A DNA stretch of 64,000 bases from Paenisporosarcina cavernae (lineage in GTDB: Bacteria; Bacillota; Bacilli; Bacillales_A; Planococcaceae), in contig NZ_CP032418.1 in NCBI RefSeq assembly GCF_003595195.1, positions 1,376,501 through 1,440,500 of the forward strand, written 5' to 3'. Below the pieces are notes generated by a model. That model was not told where the DNA came from. It saw only the letters and a list, made by a program, of their open reading frames with translations, and did no database searches. The first letter of the stretch is position 1. Each line of letters opens with the position of its first letter. This document shows, piece after piece, positions 31,749 to 40,678 of this stretch. The position numbers and the translations under genes were made by a program.

Positions 31749-32768
31749 TCACTTTAGCCACTGGAGTAATAGACGAGAAAGCGATTTCTGATATCGACAT
31801 AACCAAGCGTCCATTTCCTTTGGTGAAACAAATAGTTGTTGATCACGAAGTGGCAATAGCTCTTTCATTAGTTGTAATCGATCGGAAGGGCTCCATTCCA
31901 TCCACTTGCCAAACAATGGTGTAAGTAATGATAGATTTCTTTCTGCAATGGTTACCTTTCCGTGCCGAACACCTGCCAATTTCTTGGATGGACTTTGTTC
32001 ATTTTCATAGACATCTTGAAACGCGTCGACTAAATTCTCTATCGATTCTGCAACGATTACGGGAGCATCGACAACGGTAGGAACTCCTATAGCTATGACT
32101 GGACAACCCATCGTTCGAGCTGATATCTCTTTTCGTTTGTTCCCTATACCTGAGCCTGGGTGAATTCCGCTAGTTGTAAACTGAACAGTTCGGCAAAGAC
32201 GTTCATGACTTTTTGCTGCTAATGCGTCTATTACAACAATGACATCCACCTTCAATTCATTCGCTAACAAGGAAATAAAATCACTTGTTTCCAATCCAGA
32301 TTGTGCTGTCACTCCTGGGGCATATAAATAGATCTCTTTTTTCTCCTGTGAAGAACCTAAATAATGCTCTTGCAGCGTTTGAATTGTTGCTGGCCCAATA
32401 GAATCAGGGGTGATTCGCTTGTTTCCAAGACCAATAATAAGCATTTTTCTGGCGTCTGTTATCTTTTCTGATTGAAGTAGTTGTGACCACTCTTTCTCCA
32501 TGGATTGTTCAAATTCTGCCCATCCTTGATCGTCATCCACATACAGTGTAGGAATCGTGATCGTGATATACTCTCCAGGCGATTTGCCAATTTTTCTGGC
32601 TGCATCGGGAGACACATTCATTCGTACAACCTTTACTCTTCCTGTTTTTATCTCATCATAGTGAATACCTTTTAAATCTTGGACGGTTCGTTTCTCCCCA
32701 GCGTTCACAAGTCGTATTCCATCAATCGTTTCATCGATTAAGTCTGTATAAGCGTTCCAATTTGTCAC
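31749..32768 (-). CDS. gpr: Germination protease Gpr
   Basis: 339 residues from GTG after GGAGGTGAATGTA. It cuts small acid-soluble spore proteins at germination; the precursor is activated by losing an N-terminal piece. The core shows IIGLGNKRITPDSIGP, then an Asp-rich VIDALAAKS segment and GIHPGSGIGNKRKEIS typical of the A25 family. A possible forespore sigma-G promoter upstream (GAATA, 17 bases, AAATAATA) is weak evidence. It is followed by spoIIP. Confidence 0.93.
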   Translation of the reverse strand: MTNWNAYTDLIDETIDGIRLVNAGEKRTVQDLKGIHYDEIKTGRVKVVRMNVSPDAARKIGKSPGEYITITIPTLYVDDDQGWAEFEQSMEKEWSQLLQSEKITDARKMLIIGLGNKRITPDSIGPATIQTLQEHYLGSSQEKKEIYLYAPGVTAQSGLETSDFISLLANELKVDVIVVIDALAAKSHERLCRTVQFTTSGIHPGSGIGNKRKEISARTMGCPVIAIGVPTVVDAPVIVAESIENLVDAFQDVYENEQSPSKKLAGVRHGKVTIAERNLSLLTPLFGKWMEWSPSDRLQLMKELLPLRDQQLFVSPKEMDAWLCRYQKSLSRLLLQWLK

Positions 32769-32928
32769 TACATTCACCTCCCAATTATTATTTCCAAGGT
32801 GTCAAGTAAATATTCTTTCCGCATCTCTATTGCTTTTTATTATTTCGTTTGCTAGAATAATGACTGATGTATGATTAATAAACGTTTCTGAAGTAATCAT
32901 CTCGGACCTTATTTAGGAGGTGAAAGGT

Positions 32929-33177
32929 ATGCCAAACATTAAATCTGCGATTAAACGTGTGAAAACAAATGAGAAAGCAAACGCTCAAAATTCACAAACG
33001 AAATCAACTATGCGTACTGCTGTGAAGAAAGCTGAAACAGCTGTTCTTAACAAAGAGGAAAACGCACAGGATCTTTTAAAATCTGCTATCCAACAATTAG
33101 ATAAAGCAGCTTCTAAAGGCTTAATCCATAAAAACACAGCGTCTCGTAAAAAAGCTCGCTTAATGAAAAAAGCTTAA
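32929..33177 (+). CDS. rpsT: Ribosomal protein bS20
   Basis: 82 residues from ATG after [31 protein letters not shown] at the start and a highly basic helical body end in KKARLMKKA. It binds 16S rRNA early in 30S assembly. The gene is monocistronic on the plus strand, followed by a palindrome and a strong terminator. Confidence 0.97.
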   Translation: MPNIKSAIKRVKTNEKANAQNSQTKSTMRTAVKKAETAVLNKEENAQDLLKSAIQQLDKAASKGLIHKNTASRKKARLMKKA

Positions 33178-33180
33178 GAT

Positions 33181-33208
33181 TTACTAAGATCAGCTGAACT
33201 TAGTAAAA
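33181..33208. repeat. 28-bp palindrome after rpsT
   Basis: TTTACTAAG-ATCAGCTGAA-CTTAGTAAA; only one symmetric position mismatches. It directly abuts the terminator hairpin, giving two tandem stem-loops in the rpsT 3' region. Confidence 0.6.
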
Positions 33209-33247
33209 CAGCGCACCAACAATTTTGTCGGTGCGCTGTTTTTTTTG
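33209..33247 (+). terminator. rpsT terminator
   Basis: ACAGCGCACC, 12-base loop, GGTGCGCTGT and a run of eight T: a strong 10-bp stem. On the opposite strand A-rich sequence precedes the stem, so it may also serve holA. Confidence 0.92.
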
Positions 33248-33263
33248 TGTTCTTTTTGAGATA

Positions 33264-34271
33264 TTAATCTTTTAATAAAAATAACTCCAAAATACGTTCT
33301 CGTTTTAAGGAGGAAGTTTTTAATTCTAAATCATTATCTGCTAACCTATTCATCGCTACTAACAATTTTTTCTCCGACATTTGCGGCTTGCTTTCCACAA
33401 TCAATTTAACTCGATATGGATTTACTTTTAATTGTTTAGCGATTTGGGTCACAGGATATCCTTTGTTTTGTAGATAAAGTACATTTAACTGCAATCTTAC
33501 TTGAGATGCGAGTAACGCATTAATCATGATCGGCTCCTCTTTCTGCCTTAACAAGTCATGATATATTTGAATCGCCTTCGTTTTATTTCCTTTAAAATAA
33601 GCATTTAATAATTGAAATACGTCTTGCTCTAATGTTCTCGTTAATAAATTCTCCACAATTAATGCTGTAATTGTCTTCTCTTCCCCAAGGAAAGTGGATA
33701 GTTTTTCAATTTCACCAGAAAGTTGTAGTAGATTCGTTCCTAACGTTTCCACTAAGACTTGAATTGCCTCATCTTCAATTGCTTTACCGTGCTTTCCGAC
33801 TTCATTTTTTATCCAAACAGAGACATCATTTGATTGAAGAGGTTTTACTTCCAGGACATTTGCAGTTTGCTTCATTTTTTTGGTCACTTTTTTGCGTTCA
33901 TCTAATTTTTCATATGGTGCTACAAATACAGTGATAGAAGTTGGAGAAGGATTGTCCAACCATTCGTCCAAGTAGTCTAACTGATGACTTACTTTTTCCT
34001 TTGTTTTATCAGAAGCTTTTAAAAATGTCGCATTCTTCCCAATAATGAGCTTTTTATCCGCAAAGAAAGGCACTGTATTAGATTCTTCCACTAATGCTTC
34101 TACTGGCGTTTCTTGAAGATCAAAAATAGTCTTTTCTTCTCCGTCTTGCAATTGTAATGCCTTTTCTAGACGATGAATCGTTTCGTCGATTAAATATTGT
34201 TCAGTACCGATTAATAAGTATACTGGCGATATATTTCCCGCCTCTATTTGTTTCCATTCTTTTGACAGCAT
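33264..34271 (-). CDS. holA: DNA polymerase III delta subunit
   Basis: 335 residues. The N-terminal half (SPVYLLIGTEQYLIDE at about 14) is the clamp-loader AAA-like domain without a full Walker A, and the C-terminus is the helical collar. Delta opens the beta clamp in the tau-delta-delta' loader. It lies between rpsT and comEC, as in Bacillus (YqeN). The start is ATG; a weak GAGGGTTATT lies upstream. Confidence 0.93.
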   Translation of the reverse strand: MLSKEWKQIEAGNISPVYLLIGTEQYLIDETIHRLEKALQLQDGEEKTIFDLQETPVEALVEESNTVPFFADKKLIIGKNATFLKASDKTKEKVSHQLDYLDEWLDNPSPTSITVFVAPYEKLDERKKVTKKMKQTANVLEVKPLQSNDVSVWIKNEVGKHGKAIEDEAIQVLVETLGTNLLQLSGEIEKLSTFLGEEKTITALIVENLLTRTLEQDVFQLLNAYFKGNKTKAIQIYHDLLRQKEEPIMINALLASQVRLQLNVLYLQNKGYPVTQIAKQLKVNPYRVKLIVESKPQMSEKKLLVAMNRLADNDLELKTSSLKRERILELFLLKD

Positions 34272-34423
34272 AATAACCCTCCACTATTCTTTTTATTATA
34301 CAAAAGAAACGTGCGTTCATGAACAATTTGTGTCATGCTGAGGAAATAAGATAAATTCTTCGACAGAAGATGGATTTTTTAAAATGATTATTTTATAATA
34401 ATAAAGAATTAGGAGGGGTAGCA

Positions 34424-34558
34424 ATGAACGAATTTGAAAAAAATGTTCAAACTAAACGAAACGATGTCATCGATTCAGGAATTGGATTTGGAGTTTCCTT
34501 TGGTTTCTTTGCACTGATTTTCATCATTGCGACTGTTATTGACTATATCGGATCGTAA
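34424..34558 (+). CDS. yqzM: YqzM-family small membrane protein
   Basis: 44 residues with a C-terminal membrane helix (FGFFALIFIIATVIDYIG), starting MNEFEKNVQTKRNDV. AGGAGGGGTAGCA precedes the ATG. The position between holA and comEC on the opposite strand and the sequence match the YqzM family. Function unknown. Confidence 0.8.
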   Translation: MNEFEKNVQTKRNDVIDSGIGFGVSFGFFALIFIIATVIDYIGS

Positions 34559-34563
34559 TAATC

Positions 34564-34598
34564 AAAAAGGGGCTAGCTTAATTGCTAGTCCCTTTTTT
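34564..34598. terminator. Bidirectional terminator
   Basis: GGGGCTAGC-TTAATT-GCTAGTCCC with A-run and T-run flanks lies between yqzM and the convergent comEC gene and can end both. Confidence 0.88.
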
Positions 34599-34612
34599 CT
34601 ATCTTCCTTCTT

Positions 34613-36889
34613 TTATTCGTTCATACGTTCCAGCCTACCAGAAGGATGAATAAAGAACGTAATGGATCCTATATCTTTTGTCAGAAGAATTTCACTTCCA
34701 ACCGCTTCTAATTGAGCAAGTACGAGAGGATGTGGATGTCCGTATCGATTGGTTGCAGATACCGAAATAATACTATAGGTTGGAGAAATCGTTTCCATAA
34801 ACTTTTTCGAAGAAGAAGTTTTGCTCCCATGATGCCCTACTTTTAAAATATCCACATGAGAAAGTAATGTATGTTCTATTAATTTCTTTTCACCTCGTTC
34901 TTCTAAGTCTCCTGTAAAAAGAACTTTTCGTTGAAAACCTTCCATTAGCACTACTAATGAATCATCATTCCCTTCGTAGTTGCCTTCAAATGGAGATAGA
35001 TAGCGAAATTGAACACCTTGTAGTGCGAACCCCTCCCCTGCATATTTTTCACGTACTGGGATTTTCCTTTTATTACTGATCTCAATTGCCTTTTTCATCT
35101 CAGGTTCATTTTGAGTTCCAGGACTGATAACTAATTCTTTACTATCAATCAATTGTAAAAAATCGTCTAATCCTTCAATATGGTCTGCATCCGCGTGAGT
35201 TGCGATCACTTTTTCTACTTTTGAGATGCCTTTTCCTTGTAAATATTTCGCCACAACATCTTTTCCAATTGCGAACGTTTGATCTTTTTGTTTCCAGCTT
35301 TCATTTGACGTATAGGAAGAAAATCCCCCAGTATCAATAAGAATTGCCTTTCTTCCATGAGGAAGTTGGATAAAAATGCTGTCTCCTTGACCAACATCTA
35401 AAAATGTCACTTCTATGGAACGATTAACCAAAGGGGAAAGATGAAATAAGATAAGTGGAATTAGAAGAATCGCCAGTATTTTTCGAATAGATTCCTGTCT
35501 TTCCATCACCGCTAACGCATATAAAATGCAAATATACAGGATCACTATCCATATTAAGCTAGGTTTTCCAGGATTCCACGTTTGATACGGAATAGAGGCT
35601 GCAAAATACATGCACTCTTGTATAATCTGACGAATTGGAGAATAAACCTTCATGATTCCGACAAATATTCCTGATGGCAAATAACTTAACACAAAAAAGA
35701 GCAAATTTAATGGCAAGATAACAAGCGTAAACAAAGGAACAAATAGAATGTTCATCAGAAAAGAAGAAATGGAAACTTGAAAGAAATGAAATAGCAAGAC
35801 GGGAAGTGTCATGAGTTGGGAGAGAAATGTAATCATTAGGGAAGTTTGCCAAAACGAAGTGAGTCGAGAAAAGAACGTTTGAGAATATATAAGCGCAAAA
35901 GTAGCTAAATAGGATAACTGAAAGCCAACTGAAAGAATGAATGCGGGTTTCACAAACAACAGAACAATCATGCTAAGCGAAAAAGCAATGGAAATAGCAT
36001 TTCTTTTTTTCTTTAGGATAAACATTATCGCCGCACCCGCCATTAGCACAGAACGCCATACTGACGAAGAGCCACCAGCTAGTAACGCATAAAGGGGCAA
36101 ACAAACTAACAAGGTATACAGCGCTTTTCGCTTCCTTATACCGAACCGGATCAGCATTCCGTATAATCCCCAGGCTAATAAGGATACGTGAAGCCCAGAA
36201 ATCGCAAACAAATGGGATAACCCTAACGTTTGGTACGTCGCACGATCTTTATCATCCATAGATGATTTCCAACCAATTAATAAAGCTTTGGCTTCTTCGT
36301 TCCAAGGGGATGGAAACGTACGGTCGATATGTTTTCCTACAGTAAATCGATACGTTGACCATTTATTTAGAAATGTGTTCGAGTAGCCAACTTCGTACAT
36401 CGTTTCAATAGAAATTTTCCCAGTAATAGATTCTTGTGCAAAGTATGCTTTTTCATCATAAGCATAGCGATGAACTCTTTGTTTAGGAATTACTTGAATC
36501 GCCTCAATTTGAACTAAGACACCAACTAGCGGTTCATTTTCAAAACGGATCTTATCTACTTCTTTGGGAATTTGGTAGGTTGCTTGCCATCTAGTACCGG
36601 AGTTGTCTAGGATGACACCAGATAAAGTGTTGCCGTTAATTTTATACGTGTCTGTCCATTCCATCACTCCATTATGAAACACCTTATTCGAATTTGGTTG
36701 CACGTAATGGACACGAACAAGAATGGTACATGAAATCACAAGATACAAAATAGTTGCAGCAACAGAATATCTTCTTTTCCAAAAAATGACCACCAAAAAT
36801 AGATGTGCGAGTAGAAAAAATGGAGACAGAACAAGAGTTGCAGCAGAAATACAAGCTCCTACTGCAACGAATAATAGCCAATGTGACAT
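34613..36889 (-). CDS. comEC: Competence channel protein ComEC
   Basis: 758 residues. An N-terminal membrane segment and DUF4131-like part come first, then the Competence domain of about nine membrane helices (for example LYTLLVCLPLYALLAGG near 255), then a C-terminal metallo-beta-lactamase domain with TFLDVGQGDSIFIQ and ATHADADHIEGL. It lets single-stranded DNA through the membrane and may degrade the other strand. No strong binding site is seen before the ATG. Third gene of the comE operon. Confidence 0.94.
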   Translation of the reverse strand: MSHWLLFVAVGACISAATLVLSPFFLLAHLFLVVIFWKRRYSVAATILYLVISCTILVRVHYVQPNSNKVFHNGVMEWTDTYKINGNTLSGVILDNSGTRWQATYQIPKEVDKIRFENEPLVGVLVQIEAIQVIPKQRVHRYAYDEKAYFAQESITGKISIETMYEVGYSNTFLNKWSTYRFTVGKHIDRTFPSPWNEEAKALLIGWKSSMDDKDRATYQTLGLSHLFAISGLHVSLLAWGLYGMLIRFGIRKRKALYTLLVCLPLYALLAGGSSSVWRSVLMAGAAIMFILKKKRNAISIAFSLSMIVLLFVKPAFILSVGFQLSYLATFALIYSQTFFSRLTSFWQTSLMITFLSQLMTLPVLLFHFFQVSISSFLMNILFVPLFTLVILPLNLLFFVLSYLPSGIFVGIMKVYSPIRQIIQECMYFAASIPYQTWNPGKPSLIWIVILYICILYALAVMERQESIRKILAILLIPLILFHLSPLVNRSIEVTFLDVGQGDSIFIQLPHGRKAILIDTGGFSSYTSNESWKQKDQTFAIGKDVVAKYLQGKGISKVEKVIATHADADHIEGLDDFLQLIDSKELVISPGTQNEPEMKKAIEISNKRKIPVREKYAGEGFALQGVQFRYLSPFEGNYEGNDDSLVVLMEGFQRKVLFTGDLEERGEKKLIEHTLLSHVDILKVGHHGSKTSSSKKFMETISPTYSIISVSATNRYGHPHPLVLAQLEAVGSEILLTKDIGSITFFIHPSGRLERMNE

Positions 36890-36911
36890 GAGGATTTTAT
36901 GGCTCGTATCA

Positions 36912-37364
36912 TCACCTACTTAAAGTTAAATGTTTTTCTTCAAAAGGTATGTGAATCATATCCACACCTGCTTTTTCTAAAAGTTCCATTGCATACTCGT
37001 TATTTCGGTAGTTGTTTGCATAGATTAATTTTTTAATACCAGCCTGAATAATTGATTTCGTACATGGTAAACACGGAAAATGGGTCACATACATTTCCGC
37101 ATCTTGTGTGGATACACCATATTTAGCACATTGTAAAATGGCATTCATTTCTGCATGAATAGTTCGAACGCAATGGTTGTCCATCACATAACATCCATGA
37201 TCTATACAGTGCTCTCCACCAGAGATAGAGCCATTGTACCCAGCAGCCATAATTCGATTATCTCGAACGATCGTCGCTCCAACTGCTAGTCGAGTACATG
37301 TGCTTCGAAGTGAAAGCAGATGACTTTGAGCTAAAAAGAATTGTTCCCAAGATATACGTTCCAT
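36912..37364 (-). CDS. comEB: ComEB, dCMP deaminase family
   Basis: 150 residues. Zinc ligands are HAEMNAI (catalytic Glu) and PCLPC. It converts dCMP to dUMP in the family, and its role in DNA uptake is unclear. It lies between comEA and comEC, the usual order, about 20 bases before comEC. Confidence 0.92.
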   Translation of the reverse strand: MERISWEQFFLAQSHLLSLRSTCTRLAVGATIVRDNRIMAAGYNGSISGGEHCIDHGCYVMDNHCVRTIHAEMNAILQCAKYGVSTQDAEMYVTHFPCLPCTKSIIQAGIKKLIYANNYRNNEYAMELLEKAGVDMIHIPFEEKHLTLSR

Positions 37365-37433
37365 TTATGTTTTCCCCCTCCACTTTTTATTCAGTTTAGG
37401 GGTTTACAACGACTCCGTCAATTGACTATTTTC

Positions 37434-38072
37434 TTATTTAAGCGATAGACGTTCTTCAAATTTCGCAAATGTGACATCTCCGATTCCAGGTACTTCTTTC
37501 AACTCATCTAGCGTTTTGAATGGGCCATTTTCTTCTCTATATTGAACAATGGCATCCGCTTTTGAAGGACCTATTCCAGGTAATTGGTCAAAATCAGCAC
37601 TTGTCGCTGAATTAATCGGTACAGCACCGTCTTGTTTTGAAGAAGTAGAGACGAATGGTAGCGTTAAAATGGGTTGTTCTCCTATAACTGGAACATAAAT
37701 AATCATTTCGTCTTTCACAAGTTGAGCTAAATTCACTTGAGTTAAGTCCGCTTCCACTGTCACATCACCTGCTAGCAAAATGGCATCTTGAATACGTTTG
37801 CCTTCAGCTAATTCATAAACGCCAGGGGAAAGAACTTGTCCTTTAATGTCGACCATTAAGCTAGTGTGTGGTGTTGAATCTTCTGCCATTTCGTTGATGG
37901 TTGTAAGACCATCTGGAACTTCGGATGAAATTGATGGAAACGAATTATCAGGAATAATTTCTTCTTTTGGGGAAAAAGAAGTGAAAATATAGAGGAGTAA
38001 AACGACTGTAGGTGAAAGAAATAGAAGAAGAAGTACTTTCTTTTCTTTCCATAAGCTTTTCATTTCTTGCAT
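37434..38072 (-). CDS. comEA: ComEA, membrane DNA receptor
   Basis: 212 residues. An N-terminal membrane anchor (KVLLLLFLSPTVVLLLYIF), a SLBB-like middle domain (VDIKGQVLSPGVYELAEG) and a C-terminal helix-hairpin-helix pair (FDQLPGIGPSKADAIVQY, LKEVPGIGDVTFAKFE) that binds DNA. Receptor for transforming DNA, first gene of the comE operon. The comER gene that usually flanks it is not present here. Confidence 0.94.
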   Translation of the reverse strand: MQEMKSLWKEKKVLLLLFLSPTVVLLLYIFTSFSPKEEIIPDNSFPSISSEVPDGLTTINEMAEDSTPHTSLMVDIKGQVLSPGVYELAEGKRIQDAILLAGDVTVEADLTQVNLAQLVKDEMIIYVPVIGEQPILTLPFVSTSSKQDGAVPINSATSADFDQLPGIGPSKADAIVQYREENGPFKTLDELKEVPGIGDVTFAKFEERLSLK

Positions 38073-38150
38073 AGTTGCAGAAACTCCTTACTGATTGGGA
38101 TCAATGGAGTTCCTTTAACTATATCGAATATGGTGCAAGTTGCAAAGAGT

Positions 38151-38891
38151 TTATTTTCTTGCGAAGAAATATACCCTCTCTGCGTTTTCTTCGAAAGTCA
38201 TTGTCTCTAGTGAGGTAACGACAGTCTCTATTTTAAACCCAACGGCAAGCAGCACATTGGTTAGAAATTCAGTCGAGTAACCTCGCTGAATATGTGTCTC
38301 ATGAAATCGATGGAAGAGGCGATCGTCCTCATTCTTCACGAAAAAAGTTAAGTCTGACTCTACCATATCATGTTGTTGGTTTTTTTCTGCGTACCAAATG
38401 TAGGCAAGATTTTCATTTTCAAATGTATACGGGCTGCCTTCATGTAATGACGCCATTTTTTGGAGAGTATGACTGTCAAACACGACACATCCGTCCTCAT
38501 TTAAAAACTGATAGAGGGTTTCAAAAAGTGAAGCAATTTCGTCTTCCTCCAGTAAATAATTCACAACGTCTACCGCTAGAATAAATGCATCCACCTGCTT
38601 TGGATAATCAAAATCTCGTATATCCATGCATGTAAGTGGAATATGGTGCTTCTTTTCTGTGAATTTAGTAGAAGCAATACTTAACATTTCTTCTGAAATA
38701 TCGACCCCTTCTATCTGATAAGGATAGGACATCAGTTTTTCAAGTAAATTCCCTGTTCCACATCCTAATTCTACAACCGTCCGGCTCATCTGAGGTCCCA
38801 GAAATTCGGCAATACGTTTGGAGTAGAGTTCATAGGGAATGTCTTGCATCAATTCATCATAGATTTTTGCAAAGCGTTGATAGTGAGACAT
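38151..38891 (-). CDS. yqeM: YqeM, SAM-dependent methyltransferase
   Basis: 246 residues from ATG after GAGGCGTAACA. The Rossmann motif VVELGCGTGNLLEK (about 38 to 51) and VDISEEMLS mark a class I methyltransferase. No specific substrate is known. It lies in the yqeG-yqeM operon and starts almost at the rsfS stop. Confidence 0.87.
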   Translation of the reverse strand: MSHYQRFAKIYDELMQDIPYELYSKRIAEFLGPQMSRTVVELGCGTGNLLEKLMSYPYQIEGVDISEEMLSIASTKFTEKKHHIPLTCMDIRDFDYPKQVDAFILAVDVVNYLLEEDEIASLFETLYQFLNEDGCVVFDSHTLQKMASLHEGSPYTFENENLAYIWYAEKNQQHDMVESDLTFFVKNEDDRLFHRFHETHIQRGYSTEFLTNVLLAVGFKIETVVTSLETMTFEENAERVYFFARK

Positions 38892-38893
38892 TG

Positions 38894-39244
38894 TTACGCC
38901 TCTAACTCTACATCTATTAAAGGGGCGTCTCCCCATAAACGTTCTAAGTTATAAAATTTACGTTCTTCTTGATGGAAAACATGCGCAACGACATCACCCA
39001 TATCCACTAACACCCATCTTGCAGCGTCAAAACCTTCTAACCGTTTGACTTCATATCCTGCTTTCATTGCTTGGTCCGCTAATTCTTTCGCAATCGCTTG
39101 GACTTGGCGGTCAGAGTTCGCATGACAAATTAGGAAATAATCTGCCAGTAAGGAAACTCCTTTCATGTTTAATACGACAATATCTTCTGCTCGTTTATCA
39201 TCAGCAGCTTTGTATGCAATTTCTAGTAACGATTTTTCAGTCAT
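38894..39244 (-). CDS. rsfS: Ribosome silencing factor RsfS
   Basis: 116 residues, with ADYFLICHANSDRQVQAIA in the middle and RWVLVDMGDVVAHVF near the end, the RsfS/Iojap pattern. It binds uL14 and blocks subunit joining when nutrients run out. It overlaps the yqeK stop by four bases. Confidence 0.93.
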   Translation of the reverse strand: MTEKSLLEIAYKAADDKRAEDIVVLNMKGVSLLADYFLICHANSDRQVQAIAKELADQAMKAGYEVKRLEGFDAARWVLVDMGDVVAHVFHQEERKFYNLERLWGDAPLIDVELEA

Positions 39245-39810
39245 TCTTCACGTTTCCTTCCTTTTACCACATCATTATAACACGCCAAACTATCTGGATA
39301 TATCGGTACTCGTTTTTTTATTAAATAGGATAAGGAATGCACAACGCATTCTTCAAATCCTTTGTGAAAATCTTTGTTTACTTGTTCTCTTAAGAAATCA
39401 ACGCCAGGGAATTGGCGATTTGGCTCAAGTAAATCTGCTACATAGATTACTTTTTCTAATGCAGACATACCATCTCTTCCAGTCGTATGGAAACGAATAG
39501 CATTCAATACCGTTTCATCTGTTATCCCGAATTGCTCTTTTGCAACGACGGCTCCTACATGAGAATGCCATAATTCGACGTGAAATTCTAACAAATCAGT
39601 AGGCAAGTAGTTATCGAGGATTTGCTGTTTTAGCCAGTTCTTGTCTTCGAATTTCACAATGTCATGTAAAAGAGCAGCCGCTTGAACATCTTCCAAGTTA
39701 AGTGCAAAATTTTTGGAAAGAGAAATTGCCGTTTCTTCTACTCCTAATGTATGCACTACTCGATTTGAAGGCATGGCTTGCGTTACCGCTTCTAGAATTT
39801 TTTCACGCAC
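39241..39810 (-). CDS. yqeK: YqeK-type HD phosphohydrolase
   Basis: 189 residues. HTLGVEETAISLS and AAALLHDIVKF give the HD metal site; a later histidine lies in LWHSHVGAVVA. Members are Ap4A hydrolases of the symmetric type. The start overlaps the nadD stop by eight bases, so both belong to one operon. Confidence 0.9.
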   Translation of the reverse strand: MREKILEAVTQAMPSNRVVHTLGVEETAISLSKNFALNLEDVQAAALLHDIVKFEDKNWLKQQILDNYLPTDLLEFHVELWHSHVGAVVAKEQFGITDETVLNAIRFHTTGRDGMSALEKVIYVADLLEPNRQFPGVDFLREQVNKDFHKGFEECVVHSLSYLIKKRVPIYPDSLACYNDVVKGRKREE

Positions 39811-40372
39811 GATACCACCCCTCCCTTATGATGATTTCCTTCACTTCATTTGGAACGAGAAAAGAAACATCCTGATTACGAGATAGTCTCTCTCGAATAA
39901 TCGTGGATGATAGTTGAAGTTCTGGCGTATTAAAAAGTTCGACGGGAATCGTACTTTTCACCTCGTAAGTAGGACGTCTTACTCCAACAAAGTGAACTAG
40001 CTGCTGTAATTCGTCTATTTTATACCACGAAGGAAGATTTTCAATCATATCTGCACCAATTAACATGGAAAACACAGTATCAGGTTCTCGTTCCTTTAAA
40101 GCGCGCAGTGTTTCATATGTGTATGAAACTCCTTCTCTTTCTAATTCGATTGTCTCAACCGAAAAATATGGGAATGTTTTTGTAACTGCTTCTAACATTC
40201 GTACTCGATCTTCTGGTCGAAGCATCGCTAGAGCCTGTTTATGTGGTGAAATATTTGTTGGCATGAATCGCAACTCATCAAAATCTCCTGCATGGTACAC
40301 TTCGTTTGCAAGGATGAAATGCGCTATATGTGGTGGATTAAAACTTCCACCAAAAAGACAAACTTTTTTCAC
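39803..40372 (-). CDS. nadD: Nicotinate mononucleotide adenylyltransferase
   Basis: 189 residues. CLFGGSFNPPHIAHF (residues 5 to 19) is the HxGH nucleotidyltransferase motif and LSSTIIRERL the C-terminal ISSTxxR motif. It makes nicotinate adenine dinucleotide in NAD synthesis. Confidence 0.95.
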   Translation of the reverse strand: MKKVCLFGGSFNPPHIAHFILANEVYHAGDFDELRFMPTNISPHKQALAMLRPEDRVRMLEAVTKTFPYFSVETIELEREGVSYTYETLRALKEREPDTVFSMLIGADMIENLPSWYKIDELQQLVHFVGVRRPTYEVKSTIPVELFNTPELQLSSTIIRERLSRNQDVSFLVPNEVKEIIIREGWYRA

Positions 40373-40378
40373 AGTACA

Positions 40379-40678
40379 TCAACCCTTTTTAGGCAACTCA
40401 ATGCGCTTATTGTTTTTAGAAGCTTTGTATAAAACTACAGTTAACCCAATAAGCTGAACTAATTCTGCGTTCGCACCTTTCGCAAGTTGTTCCGCGACTG
40501 TTTGTTTGTCTTCTTCACAATTTTGAAGAATGCTTATTTTAATTAATTCACGAACTTCTAGAGCTTCCGCAATTTGTTTTACCATATGCTCATTTACCCC
40601 GCCTTTTCCTACTTGGAAAATGGGATCTAAATGATGTGCCTCGCTTCGTAAAAATCGTTTTTGTTTACCTGTTAACAT
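40379..40678 (-). CDS. yhbY: YhbY/YqeI CRM-domain RNA-binding protein
   Basis: 99 residues; a CRM domain with LTGKQKRFLRSEAHHLDP and FQVGKGGVNEHMV (the GxxG loop). It associates with pre-50S particles. It overlaps the aroE stop by 14 bases. Confidence 0.92.
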   Translation of the reverse strand: MLTGKQKRFLRSEAHHLDPIFQVGKGGVNEHMVKQIAEALEVRELIKISILQNCEEDKQTVAEQLAKGANAELVQLIGLTVVLYKASKNNKRIELPKKG

